A stretch of DNA of 64,000 nt, taken from assembly GCA_029204225.1 (NCBI GenBank), contig CM055098.1, forward strand, positions 22,323,367-22,387,366. The letters are read 5' to 3'. The notes under the pieces were generated by a model. It saw only the letters and a program-made list of their open reading frames with translations. It made no database searches and had not been told where the DNA came from. Within the stretch, counting starts at the first letter, position 1; every line of letters starts with the position of its first letter. Shown here piece by piece: positions 35,991 to 48,717 of the stretch. The translations under genes and the position numbers were made by a program. Origin of the DNA: Diphasiastrum complanatum. Taxonomy: Eukaryota > Streptophyta > Lycopodiopsida > Lycopodiales > Lycopodiaceae.

Positions 35991-36425
35991 TTGGCACTTA
36001 GCATTTGTTCATTTGTCTTTCGCCATTGGCCTTCATCTTTAGCCCTTGGTCCTTGGCAAGGGTTCCTTAGCCCTTGGTCGTTAGCCCTTGTCTCTTAGCC
36101 TTTGACCCTTGGTCCTTGGACCTTGACCCTTGATTCTTGAACCTTAATGCTTAGCCCTTGGCCCTTGGCCCTAGACACTTGGCCTTTCAGCATTGGCCTA
36201 GAACGCTTGGCCCTTGGGCCTTAACCTTACCTCCTAACCCCTGGCCCTTGGCCCTTGGCTCTTAACTCTTAACTTTTGTCCCTTAGCCCTTGGTCCTTGG
36301 CCCTAAGCCTTAGCACTTGGCCCTTAGCCCTTAACCATTGCTCGTTGGCCCTGAACCCTTCTCCCTTGGACCTTAACCGTTAGCGTTTGGCTCTTGGCCC
36401 TTTACCCTTAATCCTTAATCCTTGG
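35991..36425. repeat. Degenerate CCCTTGG/CCCTTAG array 2
   Basis: The CCCTAAA array grades into units like those at 19664-21088 (CCCTTGG, CCCTTAG, CCTTGAC) without a visible boundary. Confidence 0.9.
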
Positions 36426-36442
36426 TTGTTGCCCCTTAGCAT

Positions 36443-36599
<157 letters not shown>

Positions 36600-36726
36600 T
36601 CTTTTATGGAGGAGGGGGAATCTTTTATAGGCCGACCCCTCAATGTACATCAAATGTACATATATATGGGAGGATGCACCTTCCCCGTACAAAAAGAAAC
36701 TTACAATTACAACGTGTGTCAAAAGA

Positions 36727-36756
36727 GGATGTATGGCACACCCCCATACATCCTCT
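36727..36756. other. Short perfect hairpin
   Basis: Arms AGGATGTATGG and CCATACATCCT around an 8-base loop. No T-tract or gene end nearby suggests a terminator. Confidence 0.6.
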
Positions 36757-36819
36757 CACCTCATGCATATACACAAATTGTTTTATATATTATGATATAT
36801 ATGTTAAAGGTGTGTGGAT

Positions 36820-36982
36820 GGTGTCCACCTGCCGTGATGGGTGGAGCCTCCCATATTAAAAAAAATTAAAAAATAAAAAATTAAAAAGAAGATAAAAAAG
36901 AATTTTTTTGAGAAAAAAAAATTCGTTTTTTTTTTTTTTTTTTTTTTTTCCCGGGAGCCTCCACCCGCCGCGGCGAGTGGAG
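36820..36982. repeat. GGAGGCTCC-class palindromes flanking an A/T tract
   Basis: Two hairpins (36820-36852 and 36954-36982) of the same class as 19434-19657, here surrounding A-rich and poly-T sequence. CG-rich sequence (37015-37080) follows. Confidence 0.8.
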
Positions 36983-39969
36983 TTGCCACATCCCAGAAAT
37001 AGAAAATTTTGGCCCCAGGCAGCGCACGCCCGTTCCGGGGGTCCAGCGCAGGCAGCGCGCGCGCCGAGGGTTCAGCGCGAAACTTTTAAAAAATTCCAAA
37101 ATTAATTGAGACAATGTTTATGGCTAAGTGCCATTTGCAATTTATAGCTCATTGTGGCTAATTGCCAAATACGACTTGGCTAAATTTCTGCCATAACCGT
37201 CATTTTGAATAATCCTATTCGACATTCCTAACGAGTATAAATAGCTTCATTTTTTAATTTAGAATTGCTGAGAGTCTCTCATTTGATTTAGTTATAGAGT
37301 ATTGCTAGCAGCGCCTACTGTTTATTAGCAAAAGTATATCAGACAAAGATGATCCAATAATGTAGAGTTGTTTCATGTATGCGGTTGCATCCACTATTGT
37401 TTTGTGCTTGCTATTCATCTGATTTGTACATGCCACTTATTGAATACAACTCTACAATTCTATTGTGATCAATATTACGTCAAAATGAATCTATGTTTTT
37501 CTGATCAACTATTATCTATTTACAATCTCTTATTGATTTGTCTGATGTATCGAATACTTCCGTATTTCAATATTCACTCTGTTATATTTATCTACAAAAT
37601 CAATCTCACTCATTTTGATGATTTCAAAGTTAGAATCAACTTAGTAGAATCAAATGTGGCAATTGGGGCAATGGTTTTGTTCAAATTTTAATAGGCGAAG
37701 GCATGAAGAAGGATCTTTTTGCAATGCTTGATAGTAGCATCTATCGAGTCTTCTTTCCTTCTTCCAACAAAATTATGTTTTTGAGCAAGGTTCATGATGT
37801 TGTTAAGAAAGATCAAGAGATTGATCTTAGTGTGTTTCATCAACACCAAGTGAAAATTGGCAAGAGACATCAAGATGGAACCCAGTGCTCAAGGCACCAA
37901 GGATCTAATTTTGCTAGTTATTGAAGACTTAAGTAAGGTCAAAGGGACAATAAGAAAGTTCATTTCTATCCTACCTTACTTATATTACTTTATGTTTGAG
38001 CAATGGCATGCCGATGTGTGAAAATTGCCAAGTTTTGGTGAAACTAAGTTTATTGTTTTTCATCCTATGAATAGACTAGTATTTTTTGTTGGTTTTTTTT
38101 TATGGAAATGGAGTGGATGAAGCATCAGTATGGCATTAATTCACTCATAGGTTTCAAAGTTTTGAAGAACTCTTATGGCAAAATGGCAATGGAGGCTCAT
38201 TCATGGCAATATTTCATGTTGCAATAATCTCAAATCAAGTGCAATATGGAGGAAGTAAGCGAACACACATTCATATCTTTCATTTTAATCATGTTTGTTG
38301 TTGTTTTATAGAGATATCAAAGGTGGAAACATGGGGGAACCTATTCATTATGATTCAATATACTTCTTCATATTGTATTTTCATCTTAATATGTAAATTG
38401 GTATAAGAAAAAGTGAAGCATCCAATATGGACATGTTCCCTATATCAATTATGCCAATTTATATTTGTAGATGCTTAGACGAAAGATACATTCTTAAGAT
38501 ACATCAAAGTTATGTTAAAAATGAAAACTATAGCTGAAGCAATGTGAAAAATTAGCAACTAGTGCTTATCTATTTTGGTCATTGTAGGCCTAATTGAGTC
38601 CAAAATTGCATATACACTCGATATGATTTTTTCACATGCGTGATACCAGATTAGATTACCAAGTTCATTTGGTCACTTGTACATACAAATAGTTCAATTT
38701 TAGAGTTGATTGACAATCTTAGCCAATAAACCTAGTTTTGGCTAAATGCACTACAACAAGACACGCGATTTTCAATGATTTTTTTAAGTGATTTTTTAAA
38801 GATAGGATTTAAAACGAGACGTGGGGGAAGCAGAAAGCTCGAGCGTTGGGTCAGCCGTTTGGCCTCGGTATAAGCCTTGCGAGTCTCTTGATGATTACTC
38901 AAATAAATTTGAGGCAATTGATGAATGCATCCCAACCTAAGTTGCTTCGGAATGGCACGTTTCAGAACGCAGCATTCCGAAACACTGAATTCTGGAACTC
39001 AGGAACATTGTTATAAAAAAAAATGTAAATTTTTTTATAGCAACCCTTGAATCCCCATATCCAACCACACTCAGGATACTCAAGTTCAAGTTGCTTTGTG
39101 CATCCATATTCAGTCTAGAACAATGCACCACTTGTTGAATGGTGGAGTTGACAAATCTTCAAAGTGCAAGACAAGCACTCTAGGATAATGCCCAAACATC
39201 ATTAACAAGGAATGAAATGTTTGTACGAATTCCACCCACATATTTTGATATTCAATTCCATAATGCGCGGATGGACTATCAACATCGATATGAGAAATCG
39301 TTGGCCTCACATGCATGAATGTGTCCCAATACACTTTTCTAGATTTTTCAAAAGAGTAGACCAACAAGCTGAATTCATGTCACTTCTCCAAACATGAAAG
39401 ACAAACTTGGCTATGACAAATGCTAGAGCTAAAGAGCAAAGCTGATTGGCTCTTTTCCATTCACATGCAAGAAATATGAATGTGCAGTTTATGTAAAAGA
39501 TTATCTTTTATTGTATCTCTATGCCATGTTAGACATTGTCTATTTTTGTCTAACATGGCAGAGAGATATAGTAAAAGAAAATTTCTATAAGCTTTGACAC
39601 ATTCATACTTAAGGTAAATCATTCAGACAAAGAGGATGATATTCATTGTTAATAGCCTGGAAATACATACTTGTAATTAGAATGAGAAATAAAGTTTGCT
39701 AGTGGAATTACATAATGTCACATAATTTCATATGACACTGATGTGCATTATATGATATAATACTATGCAACTCAAATATGTTGCAAATTTTGCATTGCCG
39801 ATTGTTTTGCCACCAATGGAATTTTTAGGGATTCGATAGATTCTAGGCTTTTGCTCGCATGCCAACTCCAAAGAACACTTTGACAAGATTCCCATCTACT
39901 TGGGTCTATAGGATTTTTTTGCCATTTTGTTTTCCCAACAATTTCTATATTGCTCAAAGAGAGTCTTCT
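36983..39969. other. Unassigned DNA with weak traces
   Basis: A CpG-rich stretch lies at 37015-37080. TATAAATAG occurs at 37236-37244 in an LTR-like context. A protein-like frame (37703-37924) has no recognised domain. CACTACAACAAG at 38749 resembles a CACTA terminus, but no partner was found. A minus frame at 39110-39367 looks mildly protein-like without recognised homology. Nothing here is strong enough to call a gene. Confidence 0.4.
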
Positions 39970-40998
39970 GTGAACACAATTTTCTTCTTACCGTTCTTCG
40001 TTCTTTGTTACTTCTGTAGGTTACGGTCCTTATGGATTGGTCTTCTTATTAGAACGATTTCCAAGCAGAAGCGTATTCTTAGTTTACAATGAGTATTCCC
40101 TAGCCTGTCAGTGGGGAGAGACAAATTTGTTACTCAGCTACATGCATAAATAAGCCATGCAACCAGTCCTAGCTCAAAAAGATCAGTGTTCTAAATCAAG
40201 GGCAATTCTACAATCTATCTACTAAAATCAGGGAACAAACAAGGACAAGATTAAGCTACTCAATCAAGAAAACAAGAAACAAGAAAACTAATTTCCTAAC
40301 AGCACTCTAGCAGCCCAAGAATCAAGAAACATCCATTTCTTGAGGCTTGGAATGCCCAAGAACAATCAAGAAATGTAAAGAATATGCAAGATCTACACCA
40401 CAAATCCAGTCTATTTAGTTTACTTGAATGCTGATTCCTACATTAATCCACAAACAAGAAATGAAATCTAATCCACAACTAAAAGCAAGAGAGTAAGCAA
40501 GAAATCTAGTTAATCCACAACACAAAAGGAATCAAAGTATGCTCATAGAAACTTCACTCAAGAACCTTGCCATGAACAAGGAGCTTAGCAATCATCAAGA
40601 ACTCGTGGAAGATCTTTTTTATTTCACTCAAGAGAACTTGACAATATATTCAAAGCTCCCTCACAAGAGAGGGGGGCCCTTAAATAAGCAAGAAGGCTGC
40701 CCATGTGGAGCCCAAGTGGCAATTCCACCAGAAATTACATGTGGAAATTGCGCTTCCACTAGAGGTCACCATCAAAAGGTGGCTCAGTCTAAATTATTTA
40801 AGGGGGGTCTACATTTATTTACAAAGCCTAGGAAGTATTACTAGCTCCTACATGGTCATGCCTTCTCTGGGATACACCATGTAGGCTCACATAGATAATT
40901 CACTGTCATCCTAGCTAGTAATTTCTCGGCTCTCATGCTCGGCTCTCAGCTTCTTCTGCTCTCCTTCTTCTGAGACCTCCTCGGTCATGGGTGAGAGA
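39970..40998. repeat. Direct repeat K1 (about 1.03 kb)
   Basis: Highly similar to K2 (44277-45307), differing by a few substitutions and small indels. Starts GTGAACAC and ends CGGTCATGGGTGAGAGA. Could be LTRs (TGAACA...GGTCA), but both copies also share 11 nt after that point and no target duplication was found. Confidence 0.9.
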
Positions 40999-41205
40999 GG
41001 TGTGGAGATGATAACAAAAGTACTGAACAATAGACCGCCAGGATCGGACACAGTAGCAAGGAAATCGCCAGCGGATTGTCGCAAGAAAATGTCAGAATTC
41101 GTACTTCACTGAGGTGCGAATGGCATCGAGGTGGTGGCATTTATGGGCATCGTCGTCTGGTTTCAGGCAAGATGGGACGCGCCGGTTCATTAAATTTTGA
41201 ATTTG

Positions 41206-41670
41206 GAACCGCCGATCGAGATTTAATGTGTCCTTTGGTCGAGTTTTAACAATATGCACTGGTCGAGATCAAAGAGGTTGCTCCGGTTGAGTTTCGATAG
41301 AAGCGCTCTGGTCAATATCGAAGAGGTCGCTTCGGTTGAGATCTGATAGAAGCGCTCCGGTTGAGATTTGATAGGTTCTTCGGTCGAGATCTGACAGGTG
41401 TGCATCGGTCGAGATTTGACAGAAGATTCGGTCGAGATCTGACAGGTGCTTCGGTCGAGATCTAACAGGTGCACTTCGGTCGAGATTCAACTGGACGCTT
41501 CGATTGAGATTCAACTATCGGTTGAGATTTGACAGAAAACCCGTCGGTTGAGATTTGACAGAACTCCATCGGTTGAGATTCAACTAGACGCTTCGGTTGA
41601 GATCGGACAGAAAACCCGTCGATTGAGATTTGACATGACTCCATCGGTTGAGATTTGACAGGAGTCTTGT
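41206..41670. repeat. Minisatellite with core CGGTYGAGATYTGACAG
   Basis: About 15-20 degenerate units of variable length (roughly 22-35 bp). CpG at the core varies between CGGTCGAG and CGGTTGAG. It reads open on the minus strand in several frames because of its periodicity, so the ORFs are rejected. Confidence 0.9.
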
Positions 41671-42067
41671 ATGAAGCTGTTTGAGGCAAGCGAACAAATT
41701 CAAAGAGAAAAATATGATTGTGGCTCAGAGTAGAAGTTCTTAGGGAAAAGAGATATCTCAATAAACGAGTGTATGCATAATTGGAAATATTGAGATATCA
41801 GACAGATAGAAATGAGGTGGGCAATAAGTGTCATATCCTTTTCATATGGTGTAGCCTATCATTTGTTGACCTAGAACATTGATGACAAATGGGTACTTAT
41901 AGAAAAAGAAAATGCATAGAAAGTAAATAAGTACAGGCATGAATTATAAACGAGCTTAAAAACAAACATGCAAACCGAGAATAACAAACAAGAAAATAAG
42001 AAAATAAAACAGTAAAAAAAAAATAAAACACTTAAAAAAATGTAAAGTATATACTAGAGAAAAGGTG

Positions 42068-43205
42068 TTAAATTGGGTCAACAAAAAATAACTCTTCGTA
42101 ATACCACCGTAGACAACCACCATTGACGATAGTGTCTAGGAGTATTCCATCAAGTGTTTGCAACTGGACTGCACCATTAGAAAAGATTTTATTAATAACA
42201 TACGGTCCGTACGCGTCACTTCGGTATTTTAATTTTTCTAGGTGCTTCTTTGATGTATAAAGAAGCACCTAGTCACCTAACTGTAGATCTTTATTTCGTA
42301 AGTGACGGTCATGCCAGGCCTTTTGGCGTCGTTTGTTAACCAGTTGTGCGTGGTAAGATAAAAGTCTTGTCTTGCATAACTGGGCTAACGTAAATAGCCT
42401 GGTTTTGACTTGTTGCTCTATTGTAGCTTTTTCACGTAGATCTTTAAAAAAAAGCTTCCATGACTCTTAGCAAAGGGACTAAGATTTCTACAGGCATTAT
42501 TGCCTCTTCACCATATACTAAGTGGAAAGGGGTAATCCACCCAGTGACTTTCTTCGAGGTGGTGCGGTAAGCCCAGATAGCTGAAAAAAGTTTTGTTTCC
42601 CAATCAAAGCGACTGGTTTCAACTATCTTTATCAAAATCTTACATATCGTCTTGTTAGTTGATTCGGCTTGGCCATTACATCTAGGATAGTACGGTGTAC
42701 TTTTTTCGTGAACGACAAGGTAATGGCATAGTAAATTGTCAATGACAGCATTTAAAAAATGCGTGCCGCGATCACTAACTAGCTCAAGGATAGCCAAAAC
42801 GTGTAATAATGTTTTTGTAAAGAAAATGCGCGACATTTTTGGCATTGGCGTCCTTCGTTGCTCGACACTTAGTGGCGTAATCTGTGGCTATGAGGATGTA
42901 ACGAGCTTGGGTATGTTTCGCTGTTGGACTGATTGGTCAACAAAGTCAATTTCTCACTTATGGAAGGCTTCGCCTTCTATAATGGGAGTCAGTGGTGTGA
43001 AGTCTGCTTTGGTATTTTTCTTTGCTCGTTGACAGATATCACACGTTTTAATGACAACAAACGTGACCTTAAACAAAGACGGGCACCACAGTCCTGCTCG
43101 AAGGATAATTTTAGCTGTTGCTTCAGCAGAAAAGTGGCCGTCGCAGATTCATAAGCACATCATCAAATTATACCGTCAACGCTCCTTTTGTAAAGTTGTC
43201 CCGCT
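42068..43205 (-). pseudogene. Gypsy J integrase and C-terminal end
   Basis: Right to left: a CDICQRAKK finger end, WEIDFVDQ (first Asp), LVSDRGTHFLNAVID (second Asp), YYPRCNGQAESTNKT (Glu), WAYRTTSKKVTGWITPFHLVYGEEAIMP, and a C-terminal GPYVINKIFSNGAVQL segment ending RWYY. Several stops and frame changes break it (for example near 42270-42440 and 42845). Motif wording such as PxHLVYGxEAxxPxE places it with Tat/Athila-like Gypsy elements. Confidence 0.9.
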
Positions 43206-43275
43206 ATTGACTAAAAGGGCGCTGCTTTAAGCAGAAATTTTTTTTTGCCGTTGTGCTCAGGCCTTCTTTGATTCT

Positions 43276-43625
43276 TCATGTTGTTAGGAACTGAGTGATC
43301 TCCTCAGCCCATAAGGGTGTAGCATCAATCTGAAAAAGGCATGCATCAGGGAGATCATCGTTGACTAGTGCAGTTGCTTTTTCAGCACTCGGTAGTCGGG
43401 AAAGGTGATCCGCCATGAAATGTTGGGTCCCTTTCCGAACGACTACGCGAAAATTAAATTTCTCTAATATCAATAGCCATTGAGCTATACGTCCCGTTTT
43501 ACATGATTTATTAACGATATATAATAGGGCTTGATGGTCGGTGTAGAATGCAAAGGTCTAGCCTAATAAATAATGTCTTAGTTGTTGTATAGCATAGACC
43601 ATGGCCAATGCTTCTCTCTCAGTGG
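43276..43625 (-). pseudogene. Gypsy J RNase H, C-terminal part
   Basis: Minus frame SSTEREALAMVYAIQQLRHY, a stop (TAG near 43558), [37 protein letters not shown]. The first residues at 43625 are the middle of RNase H; its N-terminal part lies on the opposite strand to the right, which marks an inversion breakpoint. Confidence 0.9.
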
Positions 43626-43626
43626 A

Positions 43627-44276
43627 TGAGGTTTATGCTTATAACGTTATGCCTTTTGGCTTATGCAACGCCCCTTCAACATTCAAGAGGGTCATGCAAC
43701 TAGCCTTCCAAGACCTGTTACATCGGATTGTGAAGATTTATCTCGGTGATCTGGGTGTACATTCCTTAGCAGCTACGCACCTTGATGCACTGGAGAAAAT
43801 CTTCATTCGCTGCCGTAGATTTGAAATTTCGCTAAACCCTGATAAATGCCAAATATGGGTCACCCATGGGGTCGTACTCGGGCAGATAATTTCAAAGGAT
43901 GGTATTTCTACCGACCCGTCAAAAATCAAGGTTATAGTCGAAATGCCCTTACCTGCAACAATGAAGGAAGTATATGTCTTCCTCGGTCATACAAATTATT
44001 ATCGCATCTTTATAATCGACTATGCCGGCAAGGCACGCCTCGTTTATTTAGTTGTGGTAGATCCTCACGGGACCGAAGAACGAATTAAAGCCTTTGAGGA
44101 GTTGAAAACAACCCTTACCACGACACCCATACTCCACTGGCTAGATTATACAAAAGAGTTTCATGTGCATGTCGCAAGTAAGTATACCATTGGAGGTCTT
44201 CTTGCACAACCAGACGAGTATGGCAAAGACTTCCCAATACGTTTCTTGAGCAGACAACTAGTGCCTGCTGAAGTAA
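43627..44276 (+). pseudogene. Gypsy J RT and RNase H N-terminal part, inverted
   Basis: Plus frame VYAYNVMPFGLCNAPSTFKR, the catalytic box degraded to IYLGDLGV (first Asp of xxDD replaced by Gly), NPDKCQIWVTHGVVLG, VFLGHTNYYRIFI, then RNase H up to IRFLSRQLVPAEV. It stops exactly where the minus-strand half begins in the protein, so a single ancestral minus-oriented pol was inverted between the RT start and mid RNase H. On the right it joins repeat K2. Confidence 0.9.
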
Positions 44277-45307
44277 GTGAACACGGTTTTCTTCTTACCG
44301 TTCTTTGTTCTTTGTTACTTCTGTAGGTTACGGTCCTTACGGATTGGTCTTCTTATTAGAACGATTTCCAAGCAGAAGCGTATTCTTAGTTTACAATGAG
44401 TATTCCCTAGCCTGTCAGTGGGGAGAGACAGATTCGTTACTCAGCTACATGCATATACAAGCCATGCAACCCATCCTAGCTCAAAAAGATCAACGTTTTG
44501 AATCAGGGGCAATTCTACAATCTATCTACTAAAATCAGAGAACAAACAAGGACAAGATTAAGCTACTCAATCAAGAAAACAAGAAACAAGAAAACTAATT
44601 TCCTAACTAGCAGCCCAAGAATCAAGAAACATCCATTTCTTGAGGCTTGGAATGCCCAAGAACAATCAAGAACTGGAATGTAAAGAATATGCAAGATCTA
44701 CACCACAAATCCAGTCTATTTAGTTTACTTGAATGCTGATTCCTTCATTAATCCACAAACAAGAAATGAAATCTAATCCACAACTAAAAGCAAGAGAGTA
44801 AGCAAGAAATCTAGTTATTCCACAACACAAAAGAAATCAAAGCATGCTCATAGAAACTTCACTCAAGAACATTGCCATGAACAAGGAGCTTAGCAATCAT
44901 CAAGAACTCGTGGAAGATCTTCTTTATTCACTCAAGAGAACTTGACAATACATTCAGAGCTCCCTCACAAGAGAGGGGGGCCCTTAAATAAGCAAGAAGG
45001 CTGCCCATGTGGAGCCCAAGTGGCAATTCCACCAAATTAGAAATTACATGTGGAAATTGCCCTTCCACTAGAGGTCACCATCAAAAGGTGGCTCAGTCTA
45101 AGTTATTTAAAGGGGGTCTACATTTATTTACAAAGCCTAGGAAGTATTACTAGCTCCTACATGGTCGTTCCTTCTCCGAGATACACCATGTAGGCTCACA
45201 TAGATAATTCACTGTCATCCTAGCTGGTAATTTCTCGGCTCTCATGCTCGGCTCTCAGCTTCTTCTGCTCTCCTTCTTCTGAGACCTCCTCGGTCATGGG
45301 TGAGAGA
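44277..45307. repeat. Direct repeat K2
   Basis: Second copy of K1, same orientation, joined on the left to the inverted RT of Gypsy J. Confidence 0.9.
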
Positions 45308-45429
45308 TACTTTGTGTCTTCAGCTTGGCTTGGCATCTGGGGGTTCTCTGGAATCCGCTAACACCTTCGCTTTGAGATTGGTTCTCACCAATCCACTAAA
45401 ACCTTCATGAAGTGCTCATTATTTTTGTC

Positions 45430-46505
45430 CTTGATTACCGAACTTGCTGCCAAGCCCACCAAACTGGACATTCTTTTTCATCATATGGTCTTATTAGTAG
45501 AAACATACCAATGTCAACATCCATATGTGGTCGAAACTCTTCTCGTGGTCTTGCATGTCTAGGGCCACATTAGTGTTCCTCCTCAATATCATCAACAAGG
45601 TACTCTCCATCATAGCTAATCTCGGGTATTAGAGAAGCTTTCCATGTTGATTTTGGCCAGAATCCCTCTTGCAACTATTCATTGTGTAAACATGGGATTT
45701 GCAGATTTTCTATCATAGCTTCCCAATACTCAATGATAGGTTGTATATTTTTGCAAAATGATGACTCTGCTTTTGAAATTTGCTTTCCTTTTCTCCAGTA
45801 GTCAACAAATTTTTTTAAACCTTGTGTTACCAATTCAACATCTTGTATGTGTGATGTTGGGGACAATACCTTTGGCTCGCCTTCTGGAAGAATGGCTTTT
45901 CCATCTTCTCTCTTTTTCCACATTGCGATTCCTTCTGCAGGTGACCATTCCTCATTCATAGGGTGCATTTTGTAGTGCATGACTGGAAATTCGTTGCTGA
46001 TGCTAAATCAAAATTGCAATGGTTTACGATGTCCTATCAATTCGCTTGAGCCCTCTGGAATGTAGCCATTCACAAAGCTCTTAAAGTCGGGAACTTCACG
46101 TATGAGATAAGGTATTGGGGTAATTGTGCTTTCACATGTTTGAAAAATGTCTAGCAATTGTGGCAAAGTAAACACATTGCCTTGTCTCAAATCCTCTGAC
46201 AAATGTCCAAATAAAGCATCAATATCCTCATGTGTATGTCCTACCATGATAAAATTTACTATTATATCCTTGAAAATACCCTTGGCTACAACCAATGACA
46301 AAAAGCTAAATAGCCAACGATTTTATTGTCTTTCCAGAGTTGTCTATTTGCAAAAATAATTTTTGAGGTAGTGGTTTGAATGCATTACCAATAAATGTGG
46401 ATGGATAGAGAGGGAAAGACCTTGATTTAGGATTTGGAGCTAAACTTTCTATGTTATCAATCGTCTTTTGTGAAAGTAATGTATTGAATAAGTTATCTCT
46501 TGTAA
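45430..46505 (-). pseudogene. DUF7869-like transposon protein, C-terminal half
   Basis: Minus strand: an opening RDNLFNTLLSQKTIDNIESL, then PLPQKLFLQIDNSGKTIKSL, a stop, VVAKGIFKDIIVNFIMVGHTHEDIDALFGHLS (the signature GHTHxDID block), FTLPQLLDIF, a basic/proline segment, and GMFLLIRPYDEKECPVWW near the end. This order fits the DUF7869-type C-terminal domain of proteins carried by plant DNA transposons. Stops at about 46300, 45665 and 45575 and a frame change near 46005 show decay. No terminal repeats were found, and the 5' half is absent. Confidence 0.6.
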
Positions 46506-46536
46506 AGAATCAAAAGCTCCAATTACTTAAAGAACT

Positions 46537-47712
46537 AGAGAGAGTCTGTTCCAATTACTTAAGAGTTAGAGAGAGTTTTTATCAAATACTTAAGAGTTTG
46601 AGAGAGTTTCTATTTTAAATCACTCTGGAATTTAAGAATCATCTGGAGTCCATACCTCAGAATTACTCGAGATCATCTGGTAAGACTTTAGACTTATTCA
46701 AGATCACTCCAACTGTAGTGAATCTGCAGAATTGGAATGCATTGCCATAACTTGGCATCTGTTAACATTATGGTAATTGATTCTAGGTTTGAGTTTAGGT
46801 TGTTGTTAACTTCTCAATTGAAACCTAATTTGGTTCTAGGTTTAATGACTCAAGGTTGGCTTAAAGAAACTCAACTCGAATCTGGTTCAAGTTGAGATTG
46901 ATGGAATACTCTAGTCTCAAGTTGATAAGTTTAAGTATAAAAAATTAAATAAAAACACTTGTTCATGGTAATTATACAGTTTTCTTGATATAATGATTAG
47001 CTATTTACCTAATGTGATATTTAAAATTAAATCCTTAGTAGACCTTAAAGAATGATATCTTCACCAACAAAGTAGAATAAAATAAACAATGTTTATTTTC
47101 ACTAATCCTGTTTGTGATGGAATTAGAGAGAGTCTATTCCAATCACTTAAGAGTTAGAGAGAGTTTTAATCAAATAATTAAGAGTTTGAGAGAGTTTCTA
47201 TTTTATATCACTCTAGAATTTGAGAATCATCTGGAGTCCATACTTCAGAATTACTCGAGATCATCTGGTAAGACTTTAGACTTATTCAAGGTCACTCAGG
47301 TTGTACTGAATCTGCAGAATTGGAATGCATTGCCATAACTTGGCATATGTTAACATTATGGTAATTGATTCTAGGTTTGAGTTTAGGTTGTTGTTAACTT
47401 TTCAATTGAAACCTAATTTGGTTCTAGGTTTAATGATTCAAGGTTAGCCTAAAGAAACTCAACTCGAACCTGGTTCGAGTTGAGATTGATGGAATACTCT
47501 AGTGTCAAGTTGATAAGTTTAAGTATTAAAAATTAAATAGAAACACTTGTTCATAGTAATTTTATATTTTTCTTGATATAATGATTAGCTATTTACCTAA
47601 TGTGATATTTTAATGTAAGTCCTTAGTGGACCTTAAAGAATGATATCTTCACCAACAAAGTAGAATAAACTAAACAATGTTCATTTTCACTAATCCTATT
47701 TGTAATGGAATT
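46537..47712. repeat. Tandem duplication, about 588-bp unit
   Basis: Copies 46537-47124 and 47125-47712 are highly similar with scattered substitutions. Each begins with GAGAGAGTCT repeats and contains the ACTCGAACC/GGTTCGAGT palindrome. Confidence 0.93.
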
Positions 47713-48320
47713 AAATGGCAATGGCACATGATCGTTTCACAACTCGATCCTGGTTTGAGTTAGGACCTAAGTTGAACTAGATTTGAGCTGCGTGGATACT
47801 TTTGTGATCACACCAAACAATATTTATGTCTGATCCAAGAACTTGTGGATGCCACATATACTCTATAAAACTCGAACCTGGTTCAAGTTAGAAGTAAAAT
47901 TCTTCTACTGATGCTAACAAGGTGGATTCACAACTTGAGCTAGTCTCAAATCATGTCTTAATAAGAAAGCTCGTTTGCTAAGATCTGTGGTTTTGTACAC
48001 TCGAAGTAGATTTAGATGTGTGTTTTGGTCATTCATCGATTTACAACTTCAACTAGGAATTGAATGGAATTACCCCCTAAATAGACTGACATACATTGAA
48101 CAAATGTCTTTTAAGAGAGATTCAAAACAATAGTGTATCTATTTTATTTTATATTCTTCTTTTTGCTTTATTGTTTAAGCGATTGTACAACCTAAAATGT
48201 CTTCTGAAATCTTTTAAGAGAGATTCAAAACAATAGTTTATTTTATATTCTTCTTATTGTTGCATTGTTTAAACAATTGTACAACATAAACTTGAAACAA
48301 ATCAAATGATCAATATGCAT
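47713..48320. other. Unassigned DNA with degenerate copies of the 173-bp unit
   Basis: Two more palindrome copies (47741, 47869) and, from about 48110, two diverged partial versions of the repeat that follows. Confidence 0.6.
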
Positions 48321-48666
48321 ATATTCAAAACAACAATGTCTATAATTTAATTTATATTCTTCTTATTGTTGCCATATTAACGAAATGAGAAGCATTAACT
48401 TGAAACAAAGCAAATGATAAAATGGAAAAATATATGTTACATATTTTTCCTATACATTTACTGTTTGACAATGTATTCATTCACTAAGGAGTAATATTCA
48501 AAACAACAATGTCTATAATTTAATTTATATTCTTCTTATTGTTGCCATATTAACGAAATGAGAAGCATTAACTTGAAACAAAGCAAATGATAAAATGGAA
48601 AAATATATGTTACATATTTTTCCTATACATTTACTGTTTGACAATGTATTCATTCACTAAGGAGTA
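48321..48666. repeat. Perfect tandem duplication, 173-bp unit
   Basis: Copies 48321-48493 and 48494-48666 are identical as read, so the duplication is very recent or was homogenised. Confidence 0.97.
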
Positions 48667-48717
48667 ATATCAAGCCTTCTTTACTGATAAGTGCTTGTAT
48701 TTATGTTTATAATGCAG

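Noticed and set aside
35058-36425. A true chromosome end
   Set aside because: Units are highly degenerate and sequence continues for 28 kb beyond; this is an interstitial array.
41223-41761. Long minus-strand ORFs in the minisatellite
   Set aside because: Open because of the repeat; several frames are open at once and there is no domain.
38749-45976. A CACTA element from CACTACAACAAG (38749) to TTGTAGTG (about 45969)
   Set aside because: The adjacent trinucleotides do not match, and the right motif lies within the DUF7869-like reading frame.
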